A stretch of 32,584 bases of DNA from CAWUIO01 sp963922455. Its GTDB lineage: Bacteria > Bacteroidota > Bacteroidia > Cytophagales > Microscillaceae. Position 1 is the first letter of the stretch. Every line of letters starts with the position of its first letter. The position numbers and the translations under genes are program-made. Below are positions 8,261 to 16,357 of the stretch, one piece after another. The notes beneath the pieces are model-generated. The model was not told where the DNA came from. It saw only the letters and a list, made by a program, of their open reading frames with translations, and ran no database searches. Location of the stretch: contig CAWUIO010000076.1 of assembly GCA_963922455.1 (NCBI GenBank), forward strand, positions 1 to 32,584. Direction: 5' to 3'.

Positions 8261-8707
8261 ATGATTCGTTTAAGACTCCGTAAAATCAAATATTTCCTAC
8301 TCGTAACAGGCGTATCGGCCCTTGTCCTCGTAACGTATGGCCAATGGTCTAGTCCTCAATCCCACTCGGTCAAAACCGTATTGATGAGCCACCCTTGGCA
8401 GTTGATTGAAGAAGAGGGATTAAACTTGGCCAAGGAAACCCTTGCCGATAATATCATTGAGTTTGATGAAGAAAATAGTTTAGTTTACTATTTAGGAAGA
8501 GATGATATGAAAGTCTTCACCGAAAATAAATGGAAGCTGAGTTCTAATCAGAAGAATATCATTGAAACGCTACCTGACGACACCGAAATACGGTGCTCCA
8601 TCGTTCAGCTAAATCCTGAGAAACTTGTATTACAATACCGCGAAAGGGATGGCCACGGAGGCTGGATGAGCGTGAAAGAAACGTATCAACGCTACACTAA
8701 AAAATAG
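8261..8707 (+). CDS. Small exported or membrane-anchored hypothetical protein
   Basis: A 148-residue protein with a basic N-terminus and one hydrophobic segment (residues 12-26) that could be a signal peptide or anchor. The rest alternates short beta-type stretches: W-x-L-I-E-E-E near 46, VYYLG near 75, W-K-L-S near 92 and LVLQYRERD near 122. That pattern, with a W near the start of the mature part and a closing LxYR, resembles the small lipocalin-like proteins common in Bacteroidota. The assignment is inference only. It stands alone, with a strong terminator just downstream. Confidence 0.7.
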   Translation: MIRLRLRKIKYFLLVTGVSALVLVTYGQWSSPQSHSVKTVLMSHPWQLIEEEGLNLAKETLADNIIEFDEENSLVYYLGRDDMKVFTENKWKLSSNQKNIIETLPDDTEIRCSIVQLNPEKLVLQYRERDGHGGWMSVKETYQRYTKK

Positions 8708-8745
8708 ATTGAGAAATTGTGAATTGATTGTTTGAGTTTTGTTGT

Positions 8746-8788
8746 GAAAAATCCTCTTAGCCGGCACGCTAAGAGGATTCTTTGTTTT
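8746..8788. terminator. Bidirectional intrinsic terminator
   Basis: AATCCTCTTAGC (8750-8761) pairs perfectly with GCTAAGAGGATT (8768-8779) around a 6-base loop, flanked by an A-run before and a T-rich run after. It lies between convergent genes and can serve both. Confidence 0.85.
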
Positions 8789-8803
8789 AAGCCCTGAGTA
8801 AGA

Positions 8804-9640
8804 TTAAGCTTCTGGAGCCTTGAGCGTAACGGTGCGCTCCACGGTATTAAAAGGTCCCTCAATTACATTTCCTTCGGCATCGATCAATTCTAATTTGATA
8901 CGCACTTCACCCATCTCTAATCCTTCGATGGCATAAGGTGCCCATTGGTCAATCAAATGCTCTTCGCCATTTATCGTAGCCCGCACTTTATTGCCCTCGG
9001 CCGAAAGCTCTACATTGAGTAAGAAAAAGTCTAGCAAGAGTTTGTCGCCTTCGTTCATCGTATATTCTCCTTTGGGGCGACTGTAAAACATATGCGGCGC
9101 ATTAAAATCTACTTCCATAGGCTCGGCCTCGCCCACCGTAAACTTTTTCAGGATATAGGCTTGGCCATTTTTAACACTTTCGTGATAAGAGCGGGACAAA
9201 AAAGCCAACATAATATGACTCCCTTCGGCAAGTTCTTTCTCTGCCTTTGGCTCGTAGTGTGCCGAGTACGGCTCATTATCTACAATTACGTGAATGTGTT
9301 GGCCTTTGCCAGAATTGGCCAAGCCTTTTCCTTCGGCATCTTCGGTTTGGGCCCCCAATTCATAATTTTCGACGGCAAATTCAAAGGTATACGCGCCATT
9401 GGGAAGCTTGGCATCATCATCCAAGTTGGTGATGCTTAGGCGGGCATCGGCAAATTCCGGCGAGCTTACCGGGCTTAGGCTATACTTTTTGGCCTCTTCG
9501 GTGCGGGTAGAAGCCTCGCTATCGGCGGTGGTTTCAGTTGAGTCGGTGGCCTCATCGGTTTGAGCCGTATCACCTCCTCCACACTGGGTCAAAGCCAACA
9601 AACCAAGAAGCATGAAACTATTTCTTAGAAAAGTAATCAT
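8804..9640 (-). CDS. Lipoprotein with His-containing beta domain
   Basis: A 278-residue lipoprotein. The lipobox LTQC ends at Cys20, and an acidic Thr/Ser/Glu linker (about 22-50) leads to the folded part. A block near residues 110-128 contains GKGQHIHVIVDNEPY followed by SAHYEP; the HxH plus VDNxPY pattern occurs in a group of Bacteroidota lipoproteins, some labelled phosphopeptide-binding, and loosely resembles DUF4399. The remainder is beta-rich (about 130-275). The His cluster could bind metal, but no ligand set can be proven from sequence. Its 3' end is next to the shared terminator at 8746-8788. No operon partner is present. Confidence 0.8.
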   Translation of the reverse strand: MITFLRNSFMLLGLLALTQCGGGDTAQTDEATDSTETTADSEASTRTEEAKKYSLSPVSSPEFADARLSITNLDDDAKLPNGAYTFEFAVENYELGAQTEDAEGKGLANSGKGQHIHVIVDNEPYSAHYEPKAEKELAEGSHIMLAFLSRSYHESVKNGQAYILKKFTVGEAEPMEVDFNAPHMFYSRPKGEYTMNEGDKLLLDFFLLNVELSAEGNKVRATINGEEHLIDQWAPYAIEGLEMGEVRIKLELIDAEGNVIEGPFNTVERTVTLKAPEA

Positions 9641-9893
9641 AGAAAACCTATTTTGTTAAAAAAATTGTGTTACAATGATAGGCCGAAAGTATAAAAAAAA
9701 TTGGGGGGAGCCATAGGATTCTGAGGAATCTAAGGGGAAAGCTATTGAATAAGGGGGGAGGAGAAATGATGTATAATTTAAATAAGTCGCAAGTTCCGGA
9801 TATTGTGCCTATCTCCCAAACTGGCCTTAGCCTCTCGCTCCATGCGGTCTACTTATAAAAGATGTGGGCTTAAGGAGTCTAAGCAAATATTTA
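9641..9893. other. Upstream region of the lipoprotein gene
   Basis: About 250 bases with no ORF of interest. Just upstream of the lipoprotein, TACTTTCG on the minus strand is one base off the TAnnTTTG box, but no convincing -33 element accompanies it. Nothing else was recognised before repeat copy 3. Confidence 0.3.
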
Positions 9894-10023
9894 GGAGCTT
9901 CCCCGCGCTATGAAAAGCAGCTTGCCCTTGAAAAATCCTGCCAGCGCGGGTCGGGCTGTCACTACTCGCCGGCTCACGCGCAATCCAGCGGCGGGCTCAA
10001 ACAGGCCGTTCCATCCCTAAGCC
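9894..10023 (-). repeat. Hairpin repeat family, copy 3 (subtype A)
   Basis: A full copy of 130 bp on the minus strand. Stem 2 is CCCGCGCT (9902-9909 on the plus strand) with AGCGCGGG (9943-9950), enclosing a 33-base loop. The middle block has two changes (AGTAGTGACAGCCCG). The 3' edge reads AAGCTCC in place of AAGCCCC. Its conserved 5' end points toward copy 4, 160 bases away. Confidence 0.9.
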
Positions 10024-10184
10024 CCAAAAACAAGTAATCCTTCTTTCTTCCTTGTTGGGTTTTTAGCGCGGCGGCCCCCACAAGCACGAGTAAGCTAGAT
10101 ACCTCAACCAATGTCCTACAAAATGACAAAAGAGCCGGTTTCGTTTACATATTGCCTCTATCTTCTTAGCCCCCCCTCTCAAAA

Positions 10185-10317
10185 GGCTGAGGGATAGAGC
10201 GGCATGTTTGAGCTCGTGTAGGCCCAGCGGGGAAAGGCAGCGAGTAGCGAAAGCCCGACCCTGGCCGCACCGCACTCCCAATTTTAGCCCATAAACCCCA
10301 GGGCCAGGGGCAGCCCC
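10185..10317 (+). repeat. Hairpin repeat family, copy 4 (subtype B)
   Basis: A full copy of 133 bp. Stem 1 uses CTCG with CGAG instead of CGCCG with CGGCG. Stem 2 is CCCTGGCC (10259-10266) with GGCCAGGG (10302-10309) around a 35-base loop. It ends 11 bases past the stop of the M50 gene. The minus-strand ORF at 10063-10281 is a translation of the repeat and is not a gene. Confidence 0.9.
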
Positions 10318-10328
10318 ACGGTATTTTC

Positions 10329-11480
10329 TTAATAAACTGATCCGATTTTGATACTTTCGGCCCAGGAAGCCACAGCGTGGGCGAGTCCCTTTTCCATGGC
10401 TTTGGGCAAGGAGAGGGCCAGCTTTTCTCGATATTGGGAGAGTAAAGCTTTATTGCCTTCTTGGGCCGCTAGGGCCATGTGGGCGAGGTTTTCTAGATAT
10501 TTTTCGGTGAAGGGTCCTGGTTTGACCTGCTCGATCGTAACCCGGGCTTGCTCGGTATCTTGATCGTACCGGGCCTCAAAATAGGCTCTCAGGTGTAGTA
10601 TATTGCCTTGGATAGCTTCGGGGAGCTGATCTATCTCTTCCATAACCGCTTGCAATTCGCGCCGCGCCCGCTCGGGATCTTCCCGGTCTAGGTAAATTAG
10701 AAAGAGGTAATTGTGCAAAAACATCCGAAAGCTAGACTGGACAGGTAGGGCCAAGGCTTCCTCAAGGGTCTCATGATTCAAATCCCGGGGGCGCAAACCG
10801 GCCAAGGTCTTAGAAATGGCACTCAGAAGCGTTACTTCCAATTGGGCTTGGGGGCCTCCCTTAAGAAAGGTTCGCAAACGGGCCCCGTCGGTATAAAAAG
10901 GGCCGCTTTTGGCCGGAATAATCGTCACCAAAAAGATCAAAAGCGAGGTATAACCCATGAATACCCAGAAACTACTGAACAAAAACCAGAAAAAATCATC
11001 TTGGCCCTGGTGAAAACCGCCCCCATAATAGAAAACGAGTGCCCCTACTCCTAAAAAAAGGCTAAACGCGGGACCTCCGGCAATATACCGGATAAAACGG
11101 GGTACCAAATTATAGCTGTCCCGGGGAAGACAGAGGGTAAGCCCTCCGTAGGTATTGAGGTTATTATTAAAACTGAGTTTGGTTTTACCTCCTTGTTTCT
11201 GCACTAAAAGCGGCCCTACCGTGTACGAATGGAAATCAAAACCCACCGTAAGGCCCGCCAGTAAATGGCCCAGTTCGTGCCAAGCAATGGTTAAAAAAAT
11301 CACGAGAATAAACAAGGGAAGGTAGCTAAGGTAAAACATCTTGGGAGAGCTAGAACCTGCACTAAGTATTTGCATTTTTCCCAGGCCATACCCCAGGGCA
11401 ATGCCCAGTATCGGAAACAAGAAACCGATGAGAATTTTGCGGATTTTTGATTTCTTAGGAGGATTACTCGATTGAGACAT
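10329..11480 (-). CDS. M50-family membrane metalloprotease with helical C-terminal region
   Basis: A 383-residue membrane protein. HELGH (residues 68-72) inside a hydrophobic helix is the zinc motif of M50/site-2 proteases. AGGPAFSL (134-141) and YTDGARL (196-202), with Asp198, match the second and third family motifs. A basic N-terminal tail precedes the first helix (15-32). After about residue 210 the sequence turns soluble and helical, with TPR-like spacing of small and bulky residues up to the end. M50 enzymes cut membrane proteins or exported peptides, often releasing transcription regulators, but no anti-sigma substrate is adjacent. There is no PDZ domain. It is divergent from aconitase across 207 bases. 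Confidence 0.88.
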   Translation of the reverse strand: MSQSSNPPKKSKIRKILIGFLFPILGIALGYGLGKMQILSAGSSSPKMFYLSYLPLFILVIFLTIAWHELGHLLAGLTVGFDFHSYTVGPLLVQKQGGKTKLSFNNNLNTYGGLTLCLPRDSYNLVPRFIRYIAGGPAFSLFLGVGALVFYYGGGFHQGQDDFFWFLFSSFWVFMGYTSLLIFLVTIIPAKSGPFYTDGARLRTFLKGGPQAQLEVTLLSAISKTLAGLRPRDLNHETLEEALALPVQSSFRMFLHNYLFLIYLDREDPERARRELQAVMEEIDQLPEAIQGNILHLRAYFEARYDQDTEQARVTIEQVKPGPFTEKYLENLAHMALAAQEGNKALLSQYREKLALSLPKAMEKGLAHAVASWAESIKIGSVY

Positions 11481-11687
11481 AAATTTTTTAGTAAATTAGT
11501 CAGCGAAATTCCGCTTCAATTACAGTTGAAATACGAAATTTTGTCTTTTTTTTCTATCAAAAGGCTGGAATGGCCTATTTTACTATATTTTAGGCATACT
11601 TCTAAATTTTTTGAATACGCCTTGCGCTGTTCCACCTAGTTTAAACCTTTATCAACTAATTAATCATTCATTCTAAATCCTGACCTT

Positions 11688-13952
11688 ATGGCTTTTGATC
11701 TTGATATGATTCAGGCAGTATACGCTCGTATGGGAGAGCGCATTGAAGCTGCCCGCAACATTGTCGGCCGTCCCCTAACCCTAGCCGAAAAAATTCTTTA
11801 TTCTCACCTTACCGAAGGTGTACCCACCCAGGCCTACCAGCGAGGCGGAGACTATGTAGATTTTGCTCCCGACCGCGTGGCAATGCAGGATGCAACGGCC
11901 CAAATGGCCTTATTGCAGTTTATGCAAGCCGGTAAAACGAGCACCGCTGTCCCTTCTACGGTACACTGCGATCACTTGATCCAAGCCAAATTAGGCGCCA
12001 AGCAAGATCTTGAAACAGCCAATGTGTCCAATAAAGAGGTATACGATTTTTTACAGTCGGTTTCCAATAAATATGGCTTGGGCTTTTGGAAAGCTGGAGC
12101 CGGTATCATCCACCAGGTAATTTTAGAAAATTATGCCTTTCCGGGGGGGATGATGATCGGAACGGATTCACACACGCCCAATGCCGGGGGTTTGGGTATG
12201 ATTGCCATTGGAGTAGGAGGAGCCGATGCCGTAGACGTGATGGCCGGCATGCCTTGGGAATTGAAATTTCCTAAATTGATCGGCGTACATTTGACCGGTA
12301 AGCTCAGCGGATGGACTTCGGCCAAAGACGTCATCTTGAAAGTGGCCGGTATCTTGACCGTAAAAGGAGGAACCGGAGCCATCGTAGAATACTTCGGCGA
12401 AGGAGCCGACAACTTATCGGCAACCGGAAAAGGGACCATCTGTAATATGGGAGCAGAAATTGGAGCTACTACTTCCATTTTTAATTACGATGACCATATG
12501 AAGAGCTACCTCGAGTCTACCGAGCGGGCCGATGTAGCCGCTTTGGCCGAGCAATACCGCGCTCACCTCCGGGCCGACGAGGAAGTGATGAATGACCCTA
12601 AAGAGTATTATGACCAATTGATCGAGATCAACTTGTCGGAGCTAGAGCCTCATATCAATGGGCCTTTTACCCCCGATTTGGCTTGGCCGCTTTCTAAATT
12701 TGCCGAAGCCGTTAAGGATAATAACTACCCGCAAAAATTAGAAGTGGGTTTGATTGGTTCGTGTACCAACTCTTCTTATGAAGATTTGACCCGGGCGGCT
12801 TCTATCGCCCAACAGGCCATTGACAAAAAATTGAAGGCCCAGTCGGAGTTTACGATTACCCCAGGTTCGGAAACCGTTCGTTTCACGGCGGAGCGGGACG
12901 GTATTCTGCAAGTATTTGAAAATATGGGCGGCGTAGTGCTGGCCAATGCCTGTGGCCCTTGTATCGGGCAGTGGGCGCGTCACACTGACGACCCCGACCG
13001 TGCTAACTCCATCATTACCTCGTTTAACCGAAACTTTGCCAAGCGGAATGACGGGAACCCCCAAACCCGGGCCTTTGTGGCTTCTCCCGAAATTGTAACC
13101 GCTTTTGCCATCGCCGGAGACCTGACCTTCAACCCGATGACGGATAAGCTGACGAATGAGAGCGGAGAAGAAGTAATGCTAGATGAGCCCAAAGGCTTGA
13201 TGGCTCCCCCTCAGGGATATGGCGTTGAAGATCGTGGCTTCTTGCCTCCAGCCGAAGACGGCAGTGGCATTGAAGTAGTAGTCAACCCCGACTCCGAGCG
13301 CCTAGAGCTCCTCACTCCTTTTGCCCCTTGGGAAGGTAGCGATTTGAAAGATATGAAGGTCTTGCTGAAAGCCAAAGGGAAGTGTACCACCGACCATATC
13401 TCTATGGCCGGCCCTTGGTTGCGTTACCGTGGGCACTTAGATAATATCTCCAATAACATGTTCATCGGAGCGATCAACTACTACAACGATACGGCCAATT
13501 CGGTGAAAAACCAGTTGACTGGGGAGTACGGGGAAGTGCCTGCTACGGCCCGCGCCTACAAAGCAGCCGGGGTGGGAACCGTGGTATTTGGTGACGAAAA
13601 CTACGGAGAGGGTTCTTCCCGCGAACACGCCGCGATGGAGCCTCGCCATATGGGGGTCCGGGCAGTAATCGTTCGTTCTTTTGCCCGTATCCACGAAACT
13701 AACCTGAAAAAACAAGGAATGCTCGGTTTGACTTTTGCCAACCCCGCCGATTACGACAAGGTGCAAGAAGACGATACGGTAGAAATCAACGGATTGACGG
13801 AGTTTGCCCCAGGTAAGCCTTTGCAGGTGGTTCTCCACCACGCCGACGGTTCTTCGGATACCTTTGAGGTGAACCACACCTACAACGAGACGCAAATTGA
13901 GTGGTTTAAGGCCGGTTCGGCTTTGAACTTGATTAAGCGACAGAATGCTTAG
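11688..13952 (+). CDS. acn: Aconitate hydratase, mitochondrial type
   Basis: A 754-residue TCA-cycle enzyme interconverting citrate and isocitrate through a 4Fe-4S cluster. The cluster cysteines are Cys359 in GSCTNSSYEDL and Cys422 and Cys425 in ANACGPCIGQW, at nearly the same positions as in the mitochondrial enzyme. GTDSHTPNAGG (158-168) and the late segment GEGSSREHAAMEPR are the substrate and swivel-domain motifs. The length matches the mitochondrial-type group rather than the longer AcnA/IRP1 type. The ATG at 11688 gives a normal N-terminus. It is monocistronic and ends at a strong intrinsic terminator. Codon use is GC-richer than the surrounding intergenic DNA, as expected for a highly expressed gene. 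Confidence 0.97.
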   Translation: MAFDLDMIQAVYARMGERIEAARNIVGRPLTLAEKILYSHLTEGVPTQAYQRGGDYVDFAPDRVAMQDATAQMALLQFMQAGKTSTAVPSTVHCDHLIQAKLGAKQDLETANVSNKEVYDFLQSVSNKYGLGFWKAGAGIIHQVILENYAFPGGMMIGTDSHTPNAGGLGMIAIGVGGADAVDVMAGMPWELKFPKLIGVHLTGKLSGWTSAKDVILKVAGILTVKGGTGAIVEYFGEGADNLSATGKGTICNMGAEIGATTSIFNYDDHMKSYLESTERADVAALAEQYRAHLRADEEVMNDPKEYYDQLIEINLSELEPHINGPFTPDLAWPLSKFAEAVKDNNYPQKLEVGLIGSCTNSSYEDLTRAASIAQQAIDKKLKAQSEFTITPGSETVRFTAERDGILQVFENMGGVVLANACGPCIGQWARHTDDPDRANSIITSFNRNFAKRNDGNPQTRAFVASPEIVTAFAIAGDLTFNPMTDKLTNESGEEVMLDEPKGLMAPPQGYGVEDRGFLPPAEDGSGIEVVVNPDSERLELLTPFAPWEGSDLKDMKVLLKAKGKCTTDHISMAGPWLRYRGHLDNISNNMFIGAINYYNDTANSVKNQLTGEYGEVPATARAYKAAGVGTVVFGDENYGEGSSREHAAMEPRHMGVRAVIVRSFARIHETNLKKQGMLGLTFANPADYDKVQEDDTVEINGLTEFAPGKPLQVVLHHADGSSDTFEVNHTYNETQIEWFKAGSALNLIKRQNA

Positions 13953-13982
13953 TGTCCAGAAGCAAATTAAATGTTCTCTAAG

Positions 13983-14013
13983 CTCCCTCCCCTACCCGGA
14001 GGGAGTTTTTTTT
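13983..14013 (+). terminator. Intrinsic terminator of aconitase
   Basis: CTCCCTCC (13983-13990) pairs with GGAGGGAG (13998-14005) around a 7-base loop and is followed directly by eight T residues. Confidence 0.9.
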
Positions 14014-14275
14014 ATCTCCTAACATCCAAAACCCAGGTAATTTTTTTCAATTTTTCGAATTTAAAAATCTTTATTTTTTAAATTTACCTTACGTATAAAG
14101 ATAAAGGATACCAGGCCAAATAGGCCAGGATTTTTGAGAAATAAAGTAGGGTAAACCCTATGAAAACCATGTAAAATCTGGTTTTTAGGCTCAAAATAAT
14201 TAAATATCATACAAAAATCCCAGAAAAGCCTGATTATTAGGGGCTTTAGTGAATCATTTTCCGGGAAATTTTGTA
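14014..14275. other. AT-rich intergenic region
   Basis: About 260 bases with no ORF of interest. The inverted repeat TAGGGTAAACCCTA (14147-14160) is visible and could be a protein-binding site, but nothing links it to a regulator. No hairpin-repeat copy is present. Confidence 0.35.
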
Positions 14276-14283
14276 TACCTTTG
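14276..14283 (+). promoter_or_regulatory. -7 promoter element for the leader ORF and nucleotidyltransferase
   Basis: TACCTTTG exactly matches TAnnTTTG and lies about 34 bases before the leader ORF start and 100 before the nucleotidyltransferase ATG. No good -33 element was found at the usual spacing, so the call is moderate. Confidence 0.45.
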
Positions 14284-14316
14284 TACGCAAATTGTTGAAA
14301 GTGAGCTTTTAATCCT

Positions 14317-14388
14317 ATGAGCTTTATTGATCTCTTTGCATTCTTATCATCACAGTCAAACGGGACGCATCAAAGGAGGATTATATGA
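14317..14388 (+). CDS. Short upstream ORF, possible leader peptide
   Basis: A 23-codon ORF that begins at ATG 14317 and ends in TGA at 14386-14388, overlapping the next start as ATGA. The product begins MSFIDLFAF and ends THQRRII. The AAAGGAGG near its 3' end is the Shine-Dalgarno sequence of the next gene. The arrangement suits translational coupling or attenuation. It is too short to prove coding and may be chance. Confidence 0.4.
   Translation: MSFIDLFAFLSSQSNGTHQRRII
14373..14380 (+). promoter_or_regulatory. Strong Shine-Dalgarno sequence
   Basis: AAAGGAGG lies 4 bases before the ATG at 14385. Strong Shine-Dalgarno sequences are rare in Bacteroidota, and no other gene here has one as clear. 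It supports the 14385 start over the internal ATG at 14568. Confidence 0.65.
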
Positions 14389-15035
14389 CGGGTAAAGTTC
14401 TCAAAGGGCGAGGATTCGACACACGTTACAAAGAAAGGCGTTACGTGGAAAGAGGTTTGCGTATGCAGCCTTGGGAACGTATCGCTTATTTATTGCAGTT
14501 AAAGACTATGTTGATGGCCATCCATCAGCAAAGTGCTAAACCAATAAAAAAACTATCCAGGTCCAATATGAACCTAGAGCAGAGTTATCAGGAGTTTATG
14601 GGGCTTTTACAGTTCCATCAGGCAGAGTACATGATTATTGGAGGCTTTGCTGCGGCGGCGCACGGATATATCCGGGCCACGGGCGATATCGACCTCTGGG
14701 TAAATTCCAGTCCGGAAAATGCGGTGAAGATGACCCGGGTCATGCACGATTTTGGCTACACGCCCGAAGAGATCAGCGAGGAAGACTTCACCCTCGTACC
14801 CAATGTCATTATGTTTGGCGATGCCGAGATTAACCTACTCACCTTGCCCGACGGCCTGAGCGATTTTAAGCACTCCTATCAAAGTGCGATGCACGTGCAT
14901 ACTCAAGGGATGCACCTTTGTTTTATCAGCCTGGAAGATTTGATCAAAAACAAAGAAGCGGTAGGTCGCGAAAAAGACCTGGTAGACGTTCGTCAGTTAC
15001 GCCAAATACAAGAAGCCATCAAAGGATCCAAGTAG
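14385..15035 (+). CDS. Nucleotidyltransferase (Pol-beta fold) with N-terminal basic module
   Basis: A 216-residue cytosolic protein in two parts. Residues 62-216 are a minimal nucleotidyltransferase of the AbiEii/MNT-like group: MIIGGFAAAAHG with the GG at 86-87, then the DIDLW motif (Asp101 and Asp103, metal-binding), a third acid in GDAEIN (146-150), and the closing EDLIKNKEAVGREKDLVD region. Residues 1-61 are basic and unlike the rest, with FDTRYKERRYVERG and PWERIAYLLQL. An internal ATG at residue 62 (14568) would give the domain alone, but the strong Shine-Dalgarno sequence favours 14385. Family members include toxin-antitoxin and abortive-infection proteins. No HEPN or AbiEi partner gene is adjacent, so a toxin role is not shown. 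Confidence 0.85.
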   Translation: MTGKVLKGRGFDTRYKERRYVERGLRMQPWERIAYLLQLKTMLMAIHQQSAKPIKKLSRSNMNLEQSYQEFMGLLQFHQAEYMIIGGFAAAAHGYIRATGDIDLWVNSSPENAVKMTRVMHDFGYTPEEISEEDFTLVPNVIMFGDAEINLLTLPDGLSDFKHSYQSAMHVHTQGMHLCFISLEDLIKNKEAVGREKDLVDVRQLRQIQEAIKGSK

Positions 15036-15060
15036 CTGTGGTTCCTTATTTTTATATTTA

Positions 15061-15095
15061 GGGGAGTAGGCACTGATGGCCTGCTCCCCTTTTTA
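15061..15095. terminator. Intrinsic terminator between convergent genes
   Basis: GGGGAGTAGGC (15061-15071) pairs with GCCTGCTCCCC (15079-15089), with one G-T wobble and a 7-base loop, followed by TTTTT. It sits between the nucleotidyltransferase and the convergent MBL-fold gene. Confidence 0.85.
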
Positions 15096-15097
15096 AT

Positions 15098-16021
15098 TTA
15101 TTCCCCGTCCGATTGTATGCGATAGGCGGTGTAGATCATCGTCACAAAATCATCGGCTTTGATAAAACCCTGATTCATTTTTTCATCATAAGCCTCTGTG
15201 AGCTTGGCTTCCAGGATTGACCCGAGGTCTGCCCCCTCCTTCAATTGGCCCATTACTTTTTCTCGAATCTCGTCCAGGATCTTACGCAGCTCCACGACGT
15301 CTTGTTTGGTGGCCAAGTCTCCATGACCGGGAATCACCTGGGTATCCTCATTGATCAAAATAATGATCCGGTCCAAGAAGGAAATAAAGCCATCAATCGT
15401 CCCCCCACTGCCCACATCTACAAAGGGATAGCCGTAGCGCACAAAAGCATCACCCGTATGGATCACATTTTCTTCGGGAAAATATACGAGGGCATCTCCA
15501 TCTGTATGGGCATTGGGGCCGTGTATCACGTGCAGTGGGGTATCGTTGAAGTGAAAACGCATTTGGTCCAAAAAGGTAATGACCGGACGGGCTACGTGGG
15601 GAGCGGCCGGAATTTTCCGCTTGAACCGCTTCATAAATTGATCCGTGCTCAGGCGTTGGTACACATTTTCGTGGGCTACGATCACACTACCGCTTTTGCC
15701 AAAATTCTCATTCCCCCCTGCGTGGTCACCGTGCCAGTGGGTATTGATCACAAACTTGATCGGTTTATCGCTGATCTTCGCCACCGCCGCCTTGATCTTC
15801 TCCGATAAGGGAGCGTATTGGTCATCAATCATAATAATGCCGTCTTCTCCGACGCAAAGGCCAATATTCCCTCCTCGGCCTTTAAGCATATACACTTTTT
15901 CACTCACCTTTTCGGCGGTAATTTCTACTTGCGAAAAATCGCTTTGGGCCAAGGCCACCCCGTTGATTAAGATGGCTAAGCCAGCCCCCATCATACCTCG
16001 TAAAAAATTAGTACGCATCAT
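15098..16021 (-). CDS. Secreted metallo-beta-lactamase-fold hydrolase
   Basis: A 307-residue exported enzyme. The signal peptide has its core at residues 10-22 and a likely cut after ALA. The MBL zinc ligands are all present: NTHWHGDHAGGN gives His95, His97, Asp99 and His100; His172 lies in NAHTDGD; Asp191 in HTGDAF; His233 in PGHGD. Both metal sites should therefore be filled. The fold covers true beta-lactamases and many other hydrolases. The RGGNIGLCVGEDGIIMID start of the core is typical of general periplasmic MBL proteins, so antibiotic resistance should not be assumed. Two ATG codons start the gene and the first was used. A MITE lies just upstream of its start. Confidence 0.92.
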   Translation of the reverse strand: MMRTNFLRGMMGAGLAILINGVALAQSDFSQVEITAEKVSEKVYMLKGRGGNIGLCVGEDGIIMIDDQYAPLSEKIKAAVAKISDKPIKFVINTHWHGDHAGGNENFGKSGSVIVAHENVYQRLSTDQFMKRFKRKIPAAPHVARPVITFLDQMRFHFNDTPLHVIHGPNAHTDGDALVYFPEENVIHTGDAFVRYGYPFVDVGSGGTIDGFISFLDRIIILINEDTQVIPGHGDLATKQDVVELRKILDEIREKVMGQLKEGADLGSILEAKLTEAYDEKMNQGFIKADDFVTMIYTAYRIQSDGE

Positions 16022-16043
16022 CCGTAAAATTGTATTTAAAATT

Positions 16044-16206
16044 AGAAACTGTTTAAGTTTATTTTTTGTCGGCGAAAAGGGCCAGTTTGGGGTTCTGATG
16101 AAATCAACAATGAGCGCATAGCAGCGCTATGGGCGAGGAATTTGATGAAATCAGGTTCCCGAAATGGCTCTTTGCAGCCCAACGCAATTAAATACGAACA
16201 GTTTCT
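16044..16206. mobile_element. MITE-like element with 10-bp terminal inverted repeats
   Basis: AGAAACTGTT (16044-16053) and AACAGTTTCT (16197-16206) are perfect inverted ends of a 163-bp non-coding element. Near the centre CATAGC and GCTATG form a small hairpin. A 43-base internal stretch (about 16138-16180) recurs in reverse complement at the window's right end with one mismatch. No transposase is present, so it would be moved in trans. A TTA at each flank hints at a short target duplication but is not conclusive. Confidence 0.7.
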
Positions 16207-16228
16207 TAGACCTATTGCTGCTTTTACT

Positions 16229-16357
16229 GGGGCTGCCCCCCGGTAGCCCTATCGTTTTCCATCTCCCACGAAGTGCCCGGGGGCCGGGCTTTCGCTACTC
16301 GCTGCCTTTCCCCGCCCGGCCCCCACGAGCTCAAACAGGCCGCTCTATCCCTCAGCC
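16229..16357 (-). repeat. Hairpin repeat family, copy 5 (subtype B)
   Basis: A full copy of 129 bp on the minus strand, 22 bases from the MITE. Stem 2 is CCCCCGG (16237-16243) with CCGGGGG (16277-16283) and a 33-base loop. Stem 1 is of the CTCG/CGAG type. ORFs at 16164-16379 and 16224-16451 are translations of the repeat. Confidence 0.9.

Noticed and set aside
10063..10281. ORFs in repeat copies (also 16164-16379, 16224-16451, 17853-18065, 21567-21761)
   Set aside because: They share the same low-information peptides from repeat DNA and have no independent gene signals.
14385..15035. AbiE-type toxin-antitoxin or abortive-infection locus
   Set aside because: No AbiEi-like or HEPN partner gene is adjacent, so the system call is not supported.
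15098..16021. Beta-lactam resistance gene
   Set aside because: All zinc ligands fit the broad MBL fold, but nothing specific for beta-lactamase subclasses could be identified.
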